The notes: generated by a model from the sequence alone, not told the origin. Shown: positions 16,537-25,070, numbered from the stretch's first letter. The stretch: DNA of 36,068 bases from Deltaproteobacteria bacterium (GCA_022340465.1 JAJDNW010000027.1:1-36068), one strand, 5' to 3'. Numbers and translations are program-made.

Positions 16537-16558
16537 TGACCGAACGCATCCGGGACTT
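16537..16558 (+). promoter_or_regulatory. Possible promoter of the prenyltransferase operon
   Basis: TTGACC (16537-16542) with a 16-nt spacer to TATGTT lies about 85-110 nt before the GTG start at 16649 and upstream of a palindromic dyad. Approximate match only. Confidence 0.3.
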
Positions 16559-16597
16559 ATGTTTTGCACAAGAATGTCAAAGCTAAGATGAGCGTTC

Positions 16598-16618
16598 AAC
16601 TTAGGTTAAACCTAACTT
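16598..16618. promoter_or_regulatory. Palindromic operator-like dyad upstream of the UbiA gene
   Basis: TTAGGTT-A-AACCTAA (16601-16615) is a perfect 7-bp inverted repeat around one base. It is extended by two further A:T pairs beyond a C/C mismatch. It sits 30 nt before the GTG start at 16649, downstream of the candidate promoter, as expected for a repressor site. No regulator gene adjoins it. Confidence 0.5.
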
Positions 16619-16648
16619 GAAATTAGATTAGGATCGGAGAAGGTACTC

Positions 16649-17638
16649 GTGCAAACGGAGCCTGTGCATACGGAAAATATCCCGCCCACCGAACCGGTGC
16701 CGCCTTTTTTAACCAAGTGGTGGACAGCCGCACGGCCTTTCTCGCTTCCGGCCTCCACCATGTCCGTCGTTTTCGGCACTGCCCTGGCAGTCACCATAGG
16801 CAAAGCCAAATTCCAGCCGGTGCTGTTTCTGGCCGCTTTTCTGGGAATGGCCTTGCTGCAAATCGGCAGCAACCTGCTCAACGATGTTTTCGACTTTGAG
16901 CAAGGCATCGACAAACAGGTCAACCCGGCCAGCGGAGCCGTGGTCAGGGAGTGGATCACCCCCCGGGAAGCGCTCAAGGGGGCGGTGTTGTTCATGGCCG
17001 CCGGCAGCCTTATCGGCCTCTATCTGGTTTACCGCGTGGGCACGCCCATTTTCTGGATCGGCCTCATAGGCGTGATTGTGGGTGTGATCTATACCTGGGG
17101 CCCCCTGCCCCTGAAGTTCAATGCCCTGGGCGACCTGGCCGTTTTTATAGACTTCGGCCTGTTGGGATCCCTGGGCGCGTGGACCGTTCAAACCCGTGCG
17201 CTTTCCTGGACACCGGTTATCTGGGCGGTGCCGATGTCCCTGCTGGTGGTGGCCATCCTGCACGCCAACAACTGGCGGGATATCAAAAGCGACACCAAAG
17301 GGGGCATACGCACCGTTGCCAGCGTGCTTGGGGACAAAACGTCCCAGAGCTACTACCAATTCCTGATTCTGTTTCCTTTTGCCTTTCTGCTGCTCGTCAT
17401 CACCTTTTCGTGGGCTGACGGCCTGCACCCCAGAATGCCTTTTACCTTTCTGATTACCTTCTTGATGCTGCCGAAGGCGTTCGTGCTGATCGGCAAGGGC
17501 AAACGCCGCCGCTCCCCGCGAAATCCCCATGATTTTGTGGCCCTGGACGGCGAAACCGCCCAGTTCAATCTTTTTTTCGGAATATTGTGCACGGCGGCGC
17601 TGGGCCTCGACGCCCTTTTGGGAGTCATCTTCCGATAA
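16649..17638 (+). CDS. UbiA-family prenyltransferase, MenA-like
   Basis: 329-aa integral membrane aromatic prenyltransferase with 8-9 membrane segments. The first Asp-rich motif is NDVFDFEQGID (Asp79, 82, 88); the second is NNWRDIKSDTKGG (Asp211, Asp215). The NN-x-RD-x3-D form with a following GIRTVA is typical of MenA, the 1,4-dihydroxy-2-naphthoate prenyltransferase of menaquinone synthesis. The predicted role is therefore respiratory quinone assembly, though the substrate aromatic is inferred. It starts with GTG 16649 after GGAGAAGG (16636-16643). Stop and the next start overlap (TAATG), so translation of the protease gene is probably coupled. Confidence 0.83.
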   Translation: MQTEPVHTENIPPTEPVPPFLTKWWTAARPFSLPASTMSVVFGTALAVTIGKAKFQPVLFLAAFLGMALLQIGSNLLNDVFDFEQGIDKQVNPASGAVVREWITPREALKGAVLFMAAGSLIGLYLVYRVGTPIFWIGLIGVIVGVIYTWGPLPLKFNALGDLAVFIDFGLLGSLGAWTVQTRALSWTPVIWAVPMSLLVVAILHANNWRDIKSDTKGGIRTVASVLGDKTSQSYYQFLILFPFAFLLLVITFSWADGLHPRMPFTFLITFLMLPKAFVLIGKGKRRRSPRNPHDFVALDGETAQFNLFFGILCTAALGLDALLGVIFR

Positions 17639-18288
17639 TGCAACCGTTTTTGACCAACGACCGACTTACCCGGACGGTCACCGTGCTCTCCATCGCCCTC
17701 TTCATCCCGCTTTTCGTTACCAGAGGGCTTGGAAAATTCGATTTCTGGTGGTGGATGTCAGCCAATGTTGTCGGCCTCTCGGCCATCGCCGTCCTGCTCG
17801 ACCGTGGCTGGAGAGAGGATGTGTCAAGAGATCTGGCCGAAGCGGTTTGGAAAAAAGCGGGCCTCGGGCTGGCGTCGGCCACGGCCCTCTATGCCGTCTT
17901 CTACCTCGGCAACACGACCGCCAGGCATCTGTTACCCTTTGCCGGCCGAGGCATCGAAAACGTCTATGCGTTCAAGGACAATGTCTCCGCCGTGCGCATT
18001 GCCCTTCTGATGGCGTTTGTCATCGGCCCCGGCGAAGAACTTTTCTGGCGAGGATTTTTACAACGGCGGCTCCAGATGGAAAAAGGCCCCCTGCGGGGCT
18101 TTTTACTGGCGACCACGGTTTACACGGCCGTACACCTGGCAAGCGGCAATCTCATGCTGGTGCTGGCTGCCGGCGTCTGCGGTCTTTTCTGGGGATTTCT
18201 CTACCTCCGCACGGGTTCCCTGCTGGTGAACGTCATCAGCCACACGATTTGGGATCTGGTCATATTTCTGATATTCCCCATGAATTGA
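17638..18288 (+). CDS. CPBP-family intramembrane metalloprotease
   Basis: 216 aa with about six membrane segments. Catalytic motifs of the CPBP/Abi (Rce1-like) family are present: EE-x3-R at Glu133, Glu134, Arg138 (GPGEELFWRGFLQRR), His166 (VHLASGN) and the N-x3-H pair Asn198/His202 (NVISHTIWD). Such proteins are site-2-like glutamate-activated proteases of the inner membrane, with roles from CAAX processing to bacteriocin immunity. The start is ATG 17638, overlapping the UbiA stop by one base. Co-expression with the prenyltransferase echoes Rce1-type processing of prenylated proteins, but no CAAX-ended protein is seen nearby. Confidence 0.85.
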   Translation: MQPFLTNDRLTRTVTVLSIALFIPLFVTRGLGKFDFWWWMSANVVGLSAIAVLLDRGWREDVSRDLAEAVWKKAGLGLASATALYAVFYLGNTTARHLLPFAGRGIENVYAFKDNVSAVRIALLMAFVIGPGEELFWRGFLQRRLQMEKGPLRGFLLATTVYTAVHLASGNLMLVLAAGVCGLFWGFLYLRTGSLLVNVISHTIWDLVIFLIFPMN

Positions 18289-18340
18289 GGGGCCGCAACG
18301 CTGCAAGGGCCCGGCGGTTTCAGGGGCAAGGTGGTTTCGG

Positions 18341-18952
18341 ATGAAAATTCTCTCCGTATCAGATCGAATCGAACCGCTTCTTATGCAGCGGGGACCGGAA
18401 AATCCCGCCGTCGGGGTAAATTTGATCCTGGGCTGCGGCGACCTGCCGCCGGAATATCTGACGCAACTCACCAGCACTCTGGAAGCCCCCCTGTACTATG
18501 TCATGGGAAATCACGACATCCGGCATGCCTCCAAACCACCGGAGGGATGCATGGACATTCACGGACGCATCGTCAATTTCGGAGGGCTTAGAATTTTAGG
18601 CCTGGGCGGATCGAGATGGTACAACGGCGGGTCGAATCAATACACCGAAAATCAGATGAAATGGATCGTATGGCGGCTCTACCCCCTGCTCTGGTGGAAC
18701 AGAGGTATGGATATCGTCATCGCCCACGCACCGCCGCGCCGTGTTCGTGACGCCGAAGATCGATGCCATAGAGGTTTTAAAAGCTTTCACCCGCTGATAA
18801 AACGTTTTTCTCCGAAATACTTTATTCATGGGCACATACATGCTATTTTTGACGACGTTTCCGCACGGATGACAACCATCAACCGGACCAGGGTGATCAA
18901 CAGCTATGGGTATTTCATTCTTGAAATCGATACTGACGGGGAAACAGGCTAA
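18341..18952 (+). CDS. Calcineurin-like metallophosphoesterase
   Basis: 203 aa. Metal motifs: GCGDLPP (about 31-37), GNHD (about 52-55), AHAPP (about 129-133) and HGHIH (about 164-168). The opening motif is SDRIEP (residues 7-12); the usual D-x-H is missing its His. A subfamily that begins SD-x3-P in place of D-x-H is known to me from memory, so this may not mean loss of activity. Substrate unknown (phosphodiester or nucleotide). Start ATG 18341 follows AGGGGCAAGG. The next gene overlaps its end by 47 nt, which indicates tight coupling. Confidence 0.82.
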   Translation: MKILSVSDRIEPLLMQRGPENPAVGVNLILGCGDLPPEYLTQLTSTLEAPLYYVMGNHDIRHASKPPEGCMDIHGRIVNFGGLRILGLGGSRWYNGGSNQYTENQMKWIVWRLYPLLWWNRGMDIVIAHAPPRRVRDAEDRCHRGFKSFHPLIKRFSPKYFIHGHIHAIFDDVSARMTTINRTRVINSYGYFILEIDTDGETG

Positions 18953-20012
18953 GCAGCGGAACCGCGCAAATCACGAACCGGTTGAAATGGAAACCCGCTC
19001 CTTTCACGATGACCAGGTCAACGAAAAAGCTTTCGACGCCGTCAGCAGAGGGGTCTGTGAGGTCCCCCTGGACCGGATTATCGGCAGTGTGGGACGCTAT
19101 CACGACTTTGACGGTAAGTTCAGAATCAAGTCGCACGTACCCTCTGACAGGCTGCAGCAGGTAAAAGAAGCCATGCGCCGGGGAAAACCCATGCAGCCGG
19201 TGAAACTCTACCAGATCAAGGACGAGTACTACGTCCTGGACGGCAACCATCGCGTGGCCGCCGCCAAGGAGTTCGGGCACGAAACGATCAGCGCCAAGAT
19301 CCTCGAGTTCATCCCCTCCAGCAACACCCTCGAAAACATCCTTTACCGTGAAAAAAGCGCCTTCAGGGAAGAAACCGGATTGAGCGCACCCATCGACCTG
19401 ACCGAAGTCGGGAAATATGAATACCTCCAGCAACAGATCCGGACCCACCGTGAGCACCTGCAGAAGACCACCGGGAAGCCCGTCCCCTGCTCCCGGGCCG
19501 CCCTTGACTGGTTTCACACCATCTATAAGCCGCTCACCGGCATTGTGGAGAAAAGCGGCCTTTTAAATCACTTCCCGAACCGCACCGTCGCGGACCTATA
19601 CGCGTACATATCTTTCCACCAGTGGGAGAAAGGCCGCCAGCGCACCTACGGCATCGGGATAGACAAATTGATCCCCAGAGACATGGAGGCGTTCAGAGAA
19701 AAGATGACGGACACCAAAGAACGTGAATACCCGGAGATGAAAACCGGTATTACCGCCTTCATCCTGATGACGGTAAAAGCCAAGAGCGAGTACCGCATCA
19801 TGGACAAGCTGTACCAACTCGAGGAGGTCCGGGAAATCCACTCGGTTCACGGCGAGGTGGACATCCTGATAAAGGTTGTCCTGACCAGGGATCTGCTCAC
19901 GTCCGACGCGGAAATCATCGGAAATTTTGTCCACGAGCACATCAGGGGCATTTCCGGCGTGAACAGCACGCGTACCCTGATTCCCGGCCATTCCAAAATC
20001 AAACCCGAATAA
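18906..20012 (+). CDS. ParB-like domain protein fused to an Lrp/AsnC ligand-binding (RAM) domain
   Basis: 368 aa. Residues about 50-135 form a ParB/sulfiredoxin-like domain (VPLDRIIGSVGRYHDF, then LDGNHRVAAAKEFG with the D-G-N-H-R signature). A helical middle follows (135-275). Residues 278-360 match the RAM ligand-binding domain of Lrp/AsnC regulators (FILMTVKAKSEYRIMDKLYQ, GEVDILIKVVL, INSTRT-like VNSTRT). There is no HTH. The D-G-N-H-R signature suggests a nucleotide-binding/nuclease-type ParB fold, perhaps regulated by an amino-acid ligand. Start ATG 18906 overlaps the phosphoesterase by 47 nt; ATG 18987 is an alternative. Its stop lies within an inverted repeat that could act as a terminator. 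Confidence 0.75.
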   Translation: MGISFLKSILTGKQAKQRNRANHEPVEMETRSFHDDQVNEKAFDAVSRGVCEVPLDRIIGSVGRYHDFDGKFRIKSHVPSDRLQQVKEAMRRGKPMQPVKLYQIKDEYYVLDGNHRVAAAKEFGHETISAKILEFIPSSNTLENILYREKSAFREETGLSAPIDLTEVGKYEYLQQQIRTHREHLQKTTGKPVPCSRAALDWFHTIYKPLTGIVEKSGLLNHFPNRTVADLYAYISFHQWEKGRQRTYGIGIDKLIPRDMEAFREKMTDTKEREYPEMKTGITAFILMTVKAKSEYRIMDKLYQLEEVREIHSVHGEVDILIKVVLTRDLLTSDAEIIGNFVHEHIRGISGVNSTRTLIPGHSKIKPE

Positions 20013-20033
20013 AATCGTGTTCCACGATTTTAT
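20009..20033. terminator. Bidirectional terminator-like hairpin
   Basis: ATAAAATCGTG (20009-20019), loop TTC, CACGATTTTAT (20023-20033): a perfect 11-bp stem with an A-rich 5' side and T-rich 3' side. It overlaps the ParB-Lrp stop codon and lies between convergent genes, 136 nt past the methyltransferase stop. A second imperfect stem, CCGAAATCC/GGATTCCGG, lies near 20115-20135. Confidence 0.55.
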
Positions 20034-20169
20034 GAAACGCGACTGCGTCGCTCCCTTGCTAAAGGTTAAAAACCCCATCCCTGCTGCAAGTTGCAGGCCA
20101 CTTCTAAATGTTGCCGAAATCCTTCGGATTCCGGTATTGCACATTCACAACAAAGTGGATCTCAATCTA

Positions 20170-21318
20170 TCAGTAGGTTTGATATTTAACCAACCGCCCA
20201 TCCAGTCCCGCATTCCTCAACGGCTTTTTCCAGGAGGCTTTCAAACCGACATGTTTCAGCATCTCCCTGTTCCCGAAATAGATGAACGCCCGGCTACCCG
20301 GGCAGCGCCGTTTCAAAAAATCGCCAAATGACCGGTAAAGGTCCTGCAGGTCGCCGTTTTCCTTAAGCCGTATGCCATAGGGCGGGTTGCACAGAATGGT
20401 CCTGTTTTCGAAACCCGGCAGGTTCTTAAAATCCGCGCATGAAACGGTGATCTGCTCCCCGGACGGCAGGCTGCGGCAGTTTGTTGCCGACGCCTTCACG
20501 GCGTGACGGTCGATATCGCTCCCGGCAAGCAGCCCCTTGCAAATCCCGGTCATTTGGCTGTCGGCATCGTTTTTCACCTTTTGCCAAACCCGGCGCCTGA
20601 AATCCGGCAGGTGAAAAAAACCGAATTTTCTCCTCAGAAAACCGGCAGGGATATTACCCGCCAGCATGGCGGCCTCACACAGGATGGTGCCGGATCCGCA
20701 CATGGGGTCATAGAGCGGTGTCCGCCGATCCCACCCGGAGAGCGCCAGGATGGCAGCGGCCACCACCTCCTGCATGGGCGCCTCCACAGATGTTTGCCGG
20801 TACCCGCGGCGGTGGAGCGAACCGCCGGATGTGTCCAGGCTGATCGTGCCCCTGTTTTTTTCGATGTGCAGGTTGAGCCAGACGTCGGGCGTGCGTTTGT
20901 CCACATCGGGGCGTTTTCCGATCCCGGACCTGAAATAGTCGGCAATGCCGTCTTTGAGGCAAAGGCCGGCGAATTTCGAATGGCGCAGATTGGGATTCTT
21001 GGAGACATTGGCAAATACACCGAAGGTGTTGTTGACGCTGAAACAGGCGGCCCACTCGATGGAACGGGCCGCTCGGTACAAATCGTCGCGGTCCCGACAT
21101 TTAAAAGAGAGCAGCGGTGCCAGCACCCTGGTCAACAGGCGCGCCTTATAATTGACCGCATACAGTGTTTCCGGGTCCGCTTTGAAATAGACGCCCCGAT
21201 GCCCGCTCACGATGCCCCCGGCGCCCAGCGCCGCAAGCTCCCTGGCTGCCAGGGTCTCGAGGCCGCCTGGTGTCTGGCAGAAATAGGTTCGGGTCTGCTG
21301 GTATTCGAAATGGTGCAT
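20170..21318 (-). CDS. RlmL/YpsC-type THUMP-domain RNA methyltransferase
   Basis: 382 aa from ATG 21318 (AAGGTGG 11 nt upstream). A longer frame to 21378 exists, but its first 13 residues translate an intergenic repeat (GGGGTCGA units), so it is unlikely. N-terminal FLD/THUMP region (residues about 1-160) and C-terminal Rossmann methyltransferase with motif I DPMCGSGTILCEAA and motif IV NPPYG. This is the architecture of N2-guanine RNA methyltransferases such as the N-terminal half of RlmL (m2G2445 of 23S rRNA). The last 30 residues (KASWKKPLRNAGLDGRLVKYQTY) are also typical. Probably a stand-alone gene convergent with the ParB-Lrp gene. Confidence 0.86.
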   Translation of the reverse strand: MHHFEYQQTRTYFCQTPGGLETLAARELAALGAGGIVSGHRGVYFKADPETLYAVNYKARLLTRVLAPLLSFKCRDRDDLYRAARSIEWAACFSVNNTFGVFANVSKNPNLRHSKFAGLCLKDGIADYFRSGIGKRPDVDKRTPDVWLNLHIEKNRGTISLDTSGGSLHRRGYRQTSVEAPMQEVVAAAILALSGWDRRTPLYDPMCGSGTILCEAAMLAGNIPAGFLRRKFGFFHLPDFRRRVWQKVKNDADSQMTGICKGLLAGSDIDRHAVKASATNCRSLPSGEQITVSCADFKNLPGFENRTILCNPPYGIRLKENGDLQDLYRSFGDFLKRRCPGSRAFIYFGNREMLKHVGLKASWKKPLRNAGLDGRLVKYQTY

Positions 21319-21357
21319 GGAAAAGTCAACCACCTTCATATGCCTAAGGCTTGGGGG

Positions 21358-21386
21358 CCAAGGGGTCGAAGGACCCAAGGGGTCGA
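21358..21386. repeat. GGGGTCGA tandem repeat
   Basis: CCAAGGGGTCGA occurs at 21358-21369 and again at 21375-21386. A degenerate unit (CCAGGGGTCAAGTGG) is at 25028-25042. I associate such phrases with intergenic DNA of Desulfobacterota. The repeat lies just upstream of the methyltransferase gene and shows that its longest frame starts too early. Confidence 0.55.
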
Positions 21387-21835
21387 GTGAAACAAGGATG
21401 AGCTCATAGCTGAGAGGTCATAGCTCATGGCACGCTTTCAGCTTTGCACTTTTTTCCCTTCAAACCCCGGTAAACTGGAAATAACCATATCTATATCAAA
21501 ATAGTAAACAATTTCAAATAACCCAATGCCAAATGCTCGCGCCTTCTGGGTGCGTTTTTCGTCATCCCTGCGAAGGAGGCTGTGTCGCCATCCGCTTTGG
21601 CAGGGCTAAAACCCTGCGCTACATGATCGGACAAACAGCTGGATAGAACCAAAGTATGTATAATCAAACGGTTATCAATGTCGGCCAGGGCTTTAGCCCT
21701 GAAAAATTTTCCCGGTATCGCTATTTGGTGAATAACGACACAGCCTCCTGCGCGGGGATGACGAGGGTTTTAAGCTGAGACCTTTCGCAAACATGATGGG
21801 ATTTCACTAAATAGGTACTGAATTGAGATAAAACA
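21387..21835. other. Non-coding region between methyltransferase and prfC
   Basis: About 450 nt with no coding signal. Besides the MITE-like element it includes a CATAGCT/GAGCTCAT-rich stretch (21398-21430, with ATGAGCTCAT palindrome) and an AT-rich section (21480-21540). I see no promoter or RNA gene I could support. Confidence 0.4.
21560..21763. repeat. MITE-like element with 28-nt inverted terminal repeats
   Basis: The left arm 21560-21587 and right arm 21736-21763 are inverted repeats matching at 26 of 28 bases (CGTCATCCCTGCGAAGGAGG start). Inside are two short hairpins, CAGGG-CTAAAA-CCCTG (21601-21616) and CAGGGCTTTAGCCCTG (21686-21701), which are themselves 15/16 inverted copies of each other. 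So the ~204-nt unit is a nested palindrome with no coding capacity. It fills the gap between the RNA methyltransferase start and prfC end. No target-site duplication is clear. Confidence 0.65.
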
Positions 21836-23419
21836 TTACGTTTCCCTGGTCTTGCGGAATTCGATATCCGGCCACGCCTCCATGCTGAAGCCGAGCTGCC
21901 ACTCGCTGGTAGTGAGGAAGGAAAGACTGCCCTCGGCATCCCGGGCCAGGTTCGCGTAATTGCTCTTCTCGAATTCCGCCAGCTTTCTCCGGTCCGGGCA
22001 CGCTACCCACCGGGCGACGCTTAAGTTCACCGGTTCATATTCGGCATCGACGCCGTATTCCGCCTTGAGCCGTGCCATGGTCACGTCGAACTGCAGGACG
22101 CCCACGGCACCGAGAATGTAGTCGTTCCCTGCCAGCGGCCGGAAAACCTGGATCGCCCCCTCTTCCGCAAGCTGAACCAGACCCTTTTTGAGATGCTTCA
22201 TTTTAAGGGGATTCTTCAAACGGACGCGCCTGAAATGCTCGGGAGCGAAATTGGGTATCCCGTTGAACTTCAACGGCTCCTTATCCGTAAAGGTGTCCCC
22301 GATTTTGATCGTCCCGTGGTTGTGGATCCCGATGATATCGCCGGGGTAGGCTTCCTCGACGTTTTCCCGGTCCTGGGCCATAAAAATGGTGGCGTTCGCC
22401 AGGGTGACCCCCTTGCCGATGCGGTGGTGGACAACCTTCATGCCGCGTTGGAATTTCCCGGAACAGATCCGAACGAACGCGATCCTGTCCCGGTGCGACG
22501 GGTCCATATTGGCCTGTATTTTGAAAGTAAAGCCCGAAAAGGCTTCCTCGTAAGGCGAAACATCACGCGAAGCGGCCCTGCGCATGCCCGGATGGGGGGC
22601 CATCTCGACAAAGGCGTCCAGCATTTCCCTGACACCGAAGTTGTTGACGGCGCTTCCGAAAAAAACCGGCGTCTGGCTCCCCTTCAGATACTGGCCCATA
22701 TCGAGAGGGTCGGTGGCTCCTTCGATGAGGGCCACGTCTTCCCTCAGTTCGTCCGCCTGACTGCCCAGCAAATCGTCCAGCTCGGAAGAGCTCAGATCGG
22801 TGATGACAATGCCGTCCTCGACAACCTTGGACCTCCCGGGTTTGAAAAGATGCAACCGTCGCTGATGAAAATTGTACACACCGCGAAAATGCTTTCCCAT
22901 ACCGATGGGCCAGGACAGGGGCGTGCATTCAATCTGCAGCTTTTCCTCGATATCGTCCAGAATATCCAGCGGTGTCATGCCGACACGATCCAGCTTGTTG
23001 ATGAAGGTGATGATGGGCGTGTTGCGCATCCGGCAGACCGCCATCAACTTCTCGGTCTGCGGCTCCACCCCTTTGGCGCTGTCGATAACCATGAGCGCGC
23101 TGTCCACGGCTGTCAGCACCCGATACGTGTCTTCGGAAAAATCCTGATGGCCCGGCGTGTCCAGGAGGTTGATCTCCAGGTCCCTGTAATGAAACTTCAT
23201 GACCGACGACGTAACGGAAATGCCCCTTTCCTTTTCGATGGACATCCAATCACTGGTTGCATGCCGCTGCGCCTTTCTTGCCTTGACGGCCCCGGCCTGC
23301 TGAATGGCCCCGCCAAACAGCAGCAGTTTTTCGGTCAGCGTGGTCTTCCCGGCGTCCGGGTGGCTGATAATGCCGAAGGTGCGCCGCCGCTTCACCTCGT
23401 TTTTATGCACGGTGTTCAT
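21836..23419 (-). CDS. prfC: Peptide chain release factor 3
   Basis: 527 aa, close to E. coli RF3 (529). GTPase domain: P-loop SHPDAGKTT (residues 19-27), switch [16 protein letters not shown] and NKLDR. The start [27 protein letters not shown] is diagnostic for RF3 in contrast to EF-G or EF-Tu. Domain II ([23 protein letters not shown]) and the C-terminal half with AVGVLQFDV are intact. It recycles RF1/RF2 from the ribosome after peptide release. ATG 23419 has an ACAGG site. It is transcribed divergently from the small membrane gene at 23653 across 233 nt. Confidence 0.96.
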   Translation of the reverse strand: MNTVHKNEVKRRRTFGIISHPDAGKTTLTEKLLLFGGAIQQAGAVKARKAQRHATSDWMSIEKERGISVTSSVMKFHYRDLEINLLDTPGHQDFSEDTYRVLTAVDSALMVIDSAKGVEPQTEKLMAVCRMRNTPIITFINKLDRVGMTPLDILDDIEEKLQIECTPLSWPIGMGKHFRGVYNFHQRRLHLFKPGRSKVVEDGIVITDLSSSELDDLLGSQADELREDVALIEGATDPLDMGQYLKGSQTPVFFGSAVNNFGVREMLDAFVEMAPHPGMRRAASRDVSPYEEAFSGFTFKIQANMDPSHRDRIAFVRICSGKFQRGMKVVHHRIGKGVTLANATIFMAQDRENVEEAYPGDIIGIHNHGTIKIGDTFTDKEPLKFNGIPNFAPEHFRRVRLKNPLKMKHLKKGLVQLAEEGAIQVFRPLAGNDYILGAVGVLQFDVTMARLKAEYGVDAEYEPVNLSVARWVACPDRRKLAEFEKSNYANLARDAEGSLSFLTTSEWQLGFSMEAWPDIEFRKTRET

Positions 23420-23652
23420 CCTGTATTTTTATTCCTCTGCAACAGAGCCATCTATATGAAGTTGATTATCGCTTATCGTTGTGGACCATAAACTATATAA
23501 AATAATATCTATTTCACGATTGTAAACCCCGGCGTTGTGGGGCAAAATTACCTCAACCCTAAATCGAGCGATTGTCACAAACGGCATTGCATCCCAGGTT
23601 TAAAAAGTGTAATCTTTAAATATTATAAAAACAGAAATTTAAAGCTAGAAAC

Positions 23653-23922
23653 ATGAACCGGAGCAATAAGCGGCCCCTCACCGCAGCCTACATCGTCTTC
23701 TACACGCTCTTTTCACCCGACACCTGGCGGGTTTTGATGGGGGTGCTCCTAGCCCTGCTGTTCACCCCCCATATTATTCCGCCCGTCCTGTCCAAGACCG
23801 GCGTCGGCATGCTGTACCTCATGATTGCCGTCATCGGCTGGGCCCTCAGCTCAAAACCCGCCCAATGGATCACGGCGTGGCTGAAAAAGGTGATCCTCGG
23901 AAATAAGAACCCCGGATTTTAG
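23653..23922 (+). CDS. Small two-helix membrane protein, unknown function
   Basis: 89 aa with two hydrophobic segments (about residues 24-42 and 48-67) and basic ends; no recognised family. TTCY-like motifs and catalytic residues are absent. Third-position composition and its 11-nt spacing to the TPM-domain gene argue that it is real and co-transcribed. The upstream region (23580-23650) is AT-rich (TTTAAATATTATAAAAACAG), which fits a promoter but has no clear hexamers. Shine-Dalgarno is weak. Confidence 0.6.
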   Translation: MNRSNKRPLTAAYIVFYTLFSPDTWRVLMGVLLALLFTPHIIPPVLSKTGVGMLYLMIAVIGWALSSKPAQWITAWLKKVILGNKNPGF

Positions 23923-23933
23923 CGACATATCGA

Positions 23934-25007
23934 ATGAACTCACAAGACCAGATGCTTCCTGCAATTTATACCAGATACAGGGGCCTTTTATTGCTTTTGC
24001 CCCTTATTCTGATCATTTCGATACCGCGATGCAGCGATCCAAAGGGCGACAATGCCTTTGTGGAAGACAGGTGCGGACTCCTGGAAGCCAGCCAGCTCGA
24101 ACGGATTGCCGGCATTGAGCGCAACCTGCTCGCCGAACTCGACATTCATTTCATGACCATTATCCTGGATGCCCCTGCCGCGGACCTGAATGCCGCGGCA
24201 GTCGACCTGTTCGACAGGCATGCCCCGGGGTCGCTGACCAAAGGCGCCAGAGGGATGCTTCTCCTGATCGACCCCTGGGGAAAAGCCGTGCGCCTGGAAA
24301 CAGGCTATGATTTGGAAGGCATCTTCACCGACGCTTTCGTGGGCTACGTGGAACAGCGGCAGATGCAGCCCTTTTTCGCCGCCGGCAGAATCGGCCCGGG
24401 CATCGAGGCTACCGTCGAACTGTTGGTGGACAAGGCCCTCAGGTCCATCGATTCCGGCGACTACGTGGTGGATCAGGCAGGCGGTATTCAGGGCGGGCAT
24501 CTTTCCGGGGGCGCCGGTGCCAAAAGCGGCATGCAAATGGGCGACCGGATCGCTCCGAAACCGTCGAGCCTCCTGGCCGGCGAGTTCGGCCCCGGGAAGA
24601 CACCCAGCCAAACCCTGGAAAAGTGCCGGCAGGTCCTCGAACTGCACATCAAGGACCCGGACCTGGGTATCTATTCACCGCAAACCAGGGAATTTTTCCG
24701 GCAGTGGGTGGTTACCGATGCCCAGCAGGACAACGCACGCAAAGGGCTCGAGAAATCGCTACCCGCCGCCGACGTCCGGGTGCAGGGCGATCTGGCCGTG
24801 ATCCGCTTTCCGGTCGAAAACCGGGGAGCGGCCCCCTATTTTTTCATCAAAGGCGATCAGGGCTGGATGATCGACTTTCGCGGCATGAACCGGTCGATCC
24901 GCTTCAACCACAAAAACCAGTGGCATTTCGTGAAAACCGATCACCCCTACATGTTCGCCTTTTCCGACCTGCGTTTCGACAAACACGGCTTTCCGCATAA
25001 AAGGTGA
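23934..25007 (+). CDS. TPM-domain exported protein with an uncharacterised C-terminal domain
   Basis: 357 aa. A hydrophobic N-terminal segment (about 17-32) ending in SIPRCSD suggests export; the lipobox is poor (Arg at -1 to the Cys), so lipidation is doubtful. Residues about 40-175 match the TPM (YgcG-like/TLP18.3) fold: CGLLEASQLERI and a KGARGMLLLIDPWGKAVRLETGYDLEGIF core, then PGIEATVELLVDKAL. Residues about 200-357 form a separate domain (SQTLEKCRQVLELHIKDPDL, ending with WMIDFRGMNRSIRFN) that I do not recognise. It follows the small membrane protein by 11 nt. A role in membrane or envelope maintenance is a guess. Confidence 0.7.
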   Translation: MNSQDQMLPAIYTRYRGLLLLLPLILIISIPRCSDPKGDNAFVEDRCGLLEASQLERIAGIERNLLAELDIHFMTIILDAPAADLNAAAVDLFDRHAPGSLTKGARGMLLLIDPWGKAVRLETGYDLEGIFTDAFVGYVEQRQMQPFFAAGRIGPGIEATVELLVDKALRSIDSGDYVVDQAGGIQGGHLSGGAGAKSGMQMGDRIAPKPSSLLAGEFGPGKTPSQTLEKCRQVLELHIKDPDLGIYSPQTREFFRQWVVTDAQQDNARKGLEKSLPAADVRVQGDLAVIRFPVENRGAAPYFFIKGDQGWMIDFRGMNRSIRFNHKNQWHFVKTDHPYMFAFSDLRFDKHGFPHKR

Positions 25008-25070
25008 TGCTGTGAGGCTTGTGGGATCCAGGGGTCAAGTGGAAATCAGCTTATTTTTTTTATTTATTTT

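Noticed and set aside
20503-21390. Plus-strand 295-codon frame
   Set aside because: Antisense to the RNA methyltransferase.
22193-23491. Plus-strand 432-codon frame
   Set aside because: Antisense to RF3, which has all GTPase motifs.
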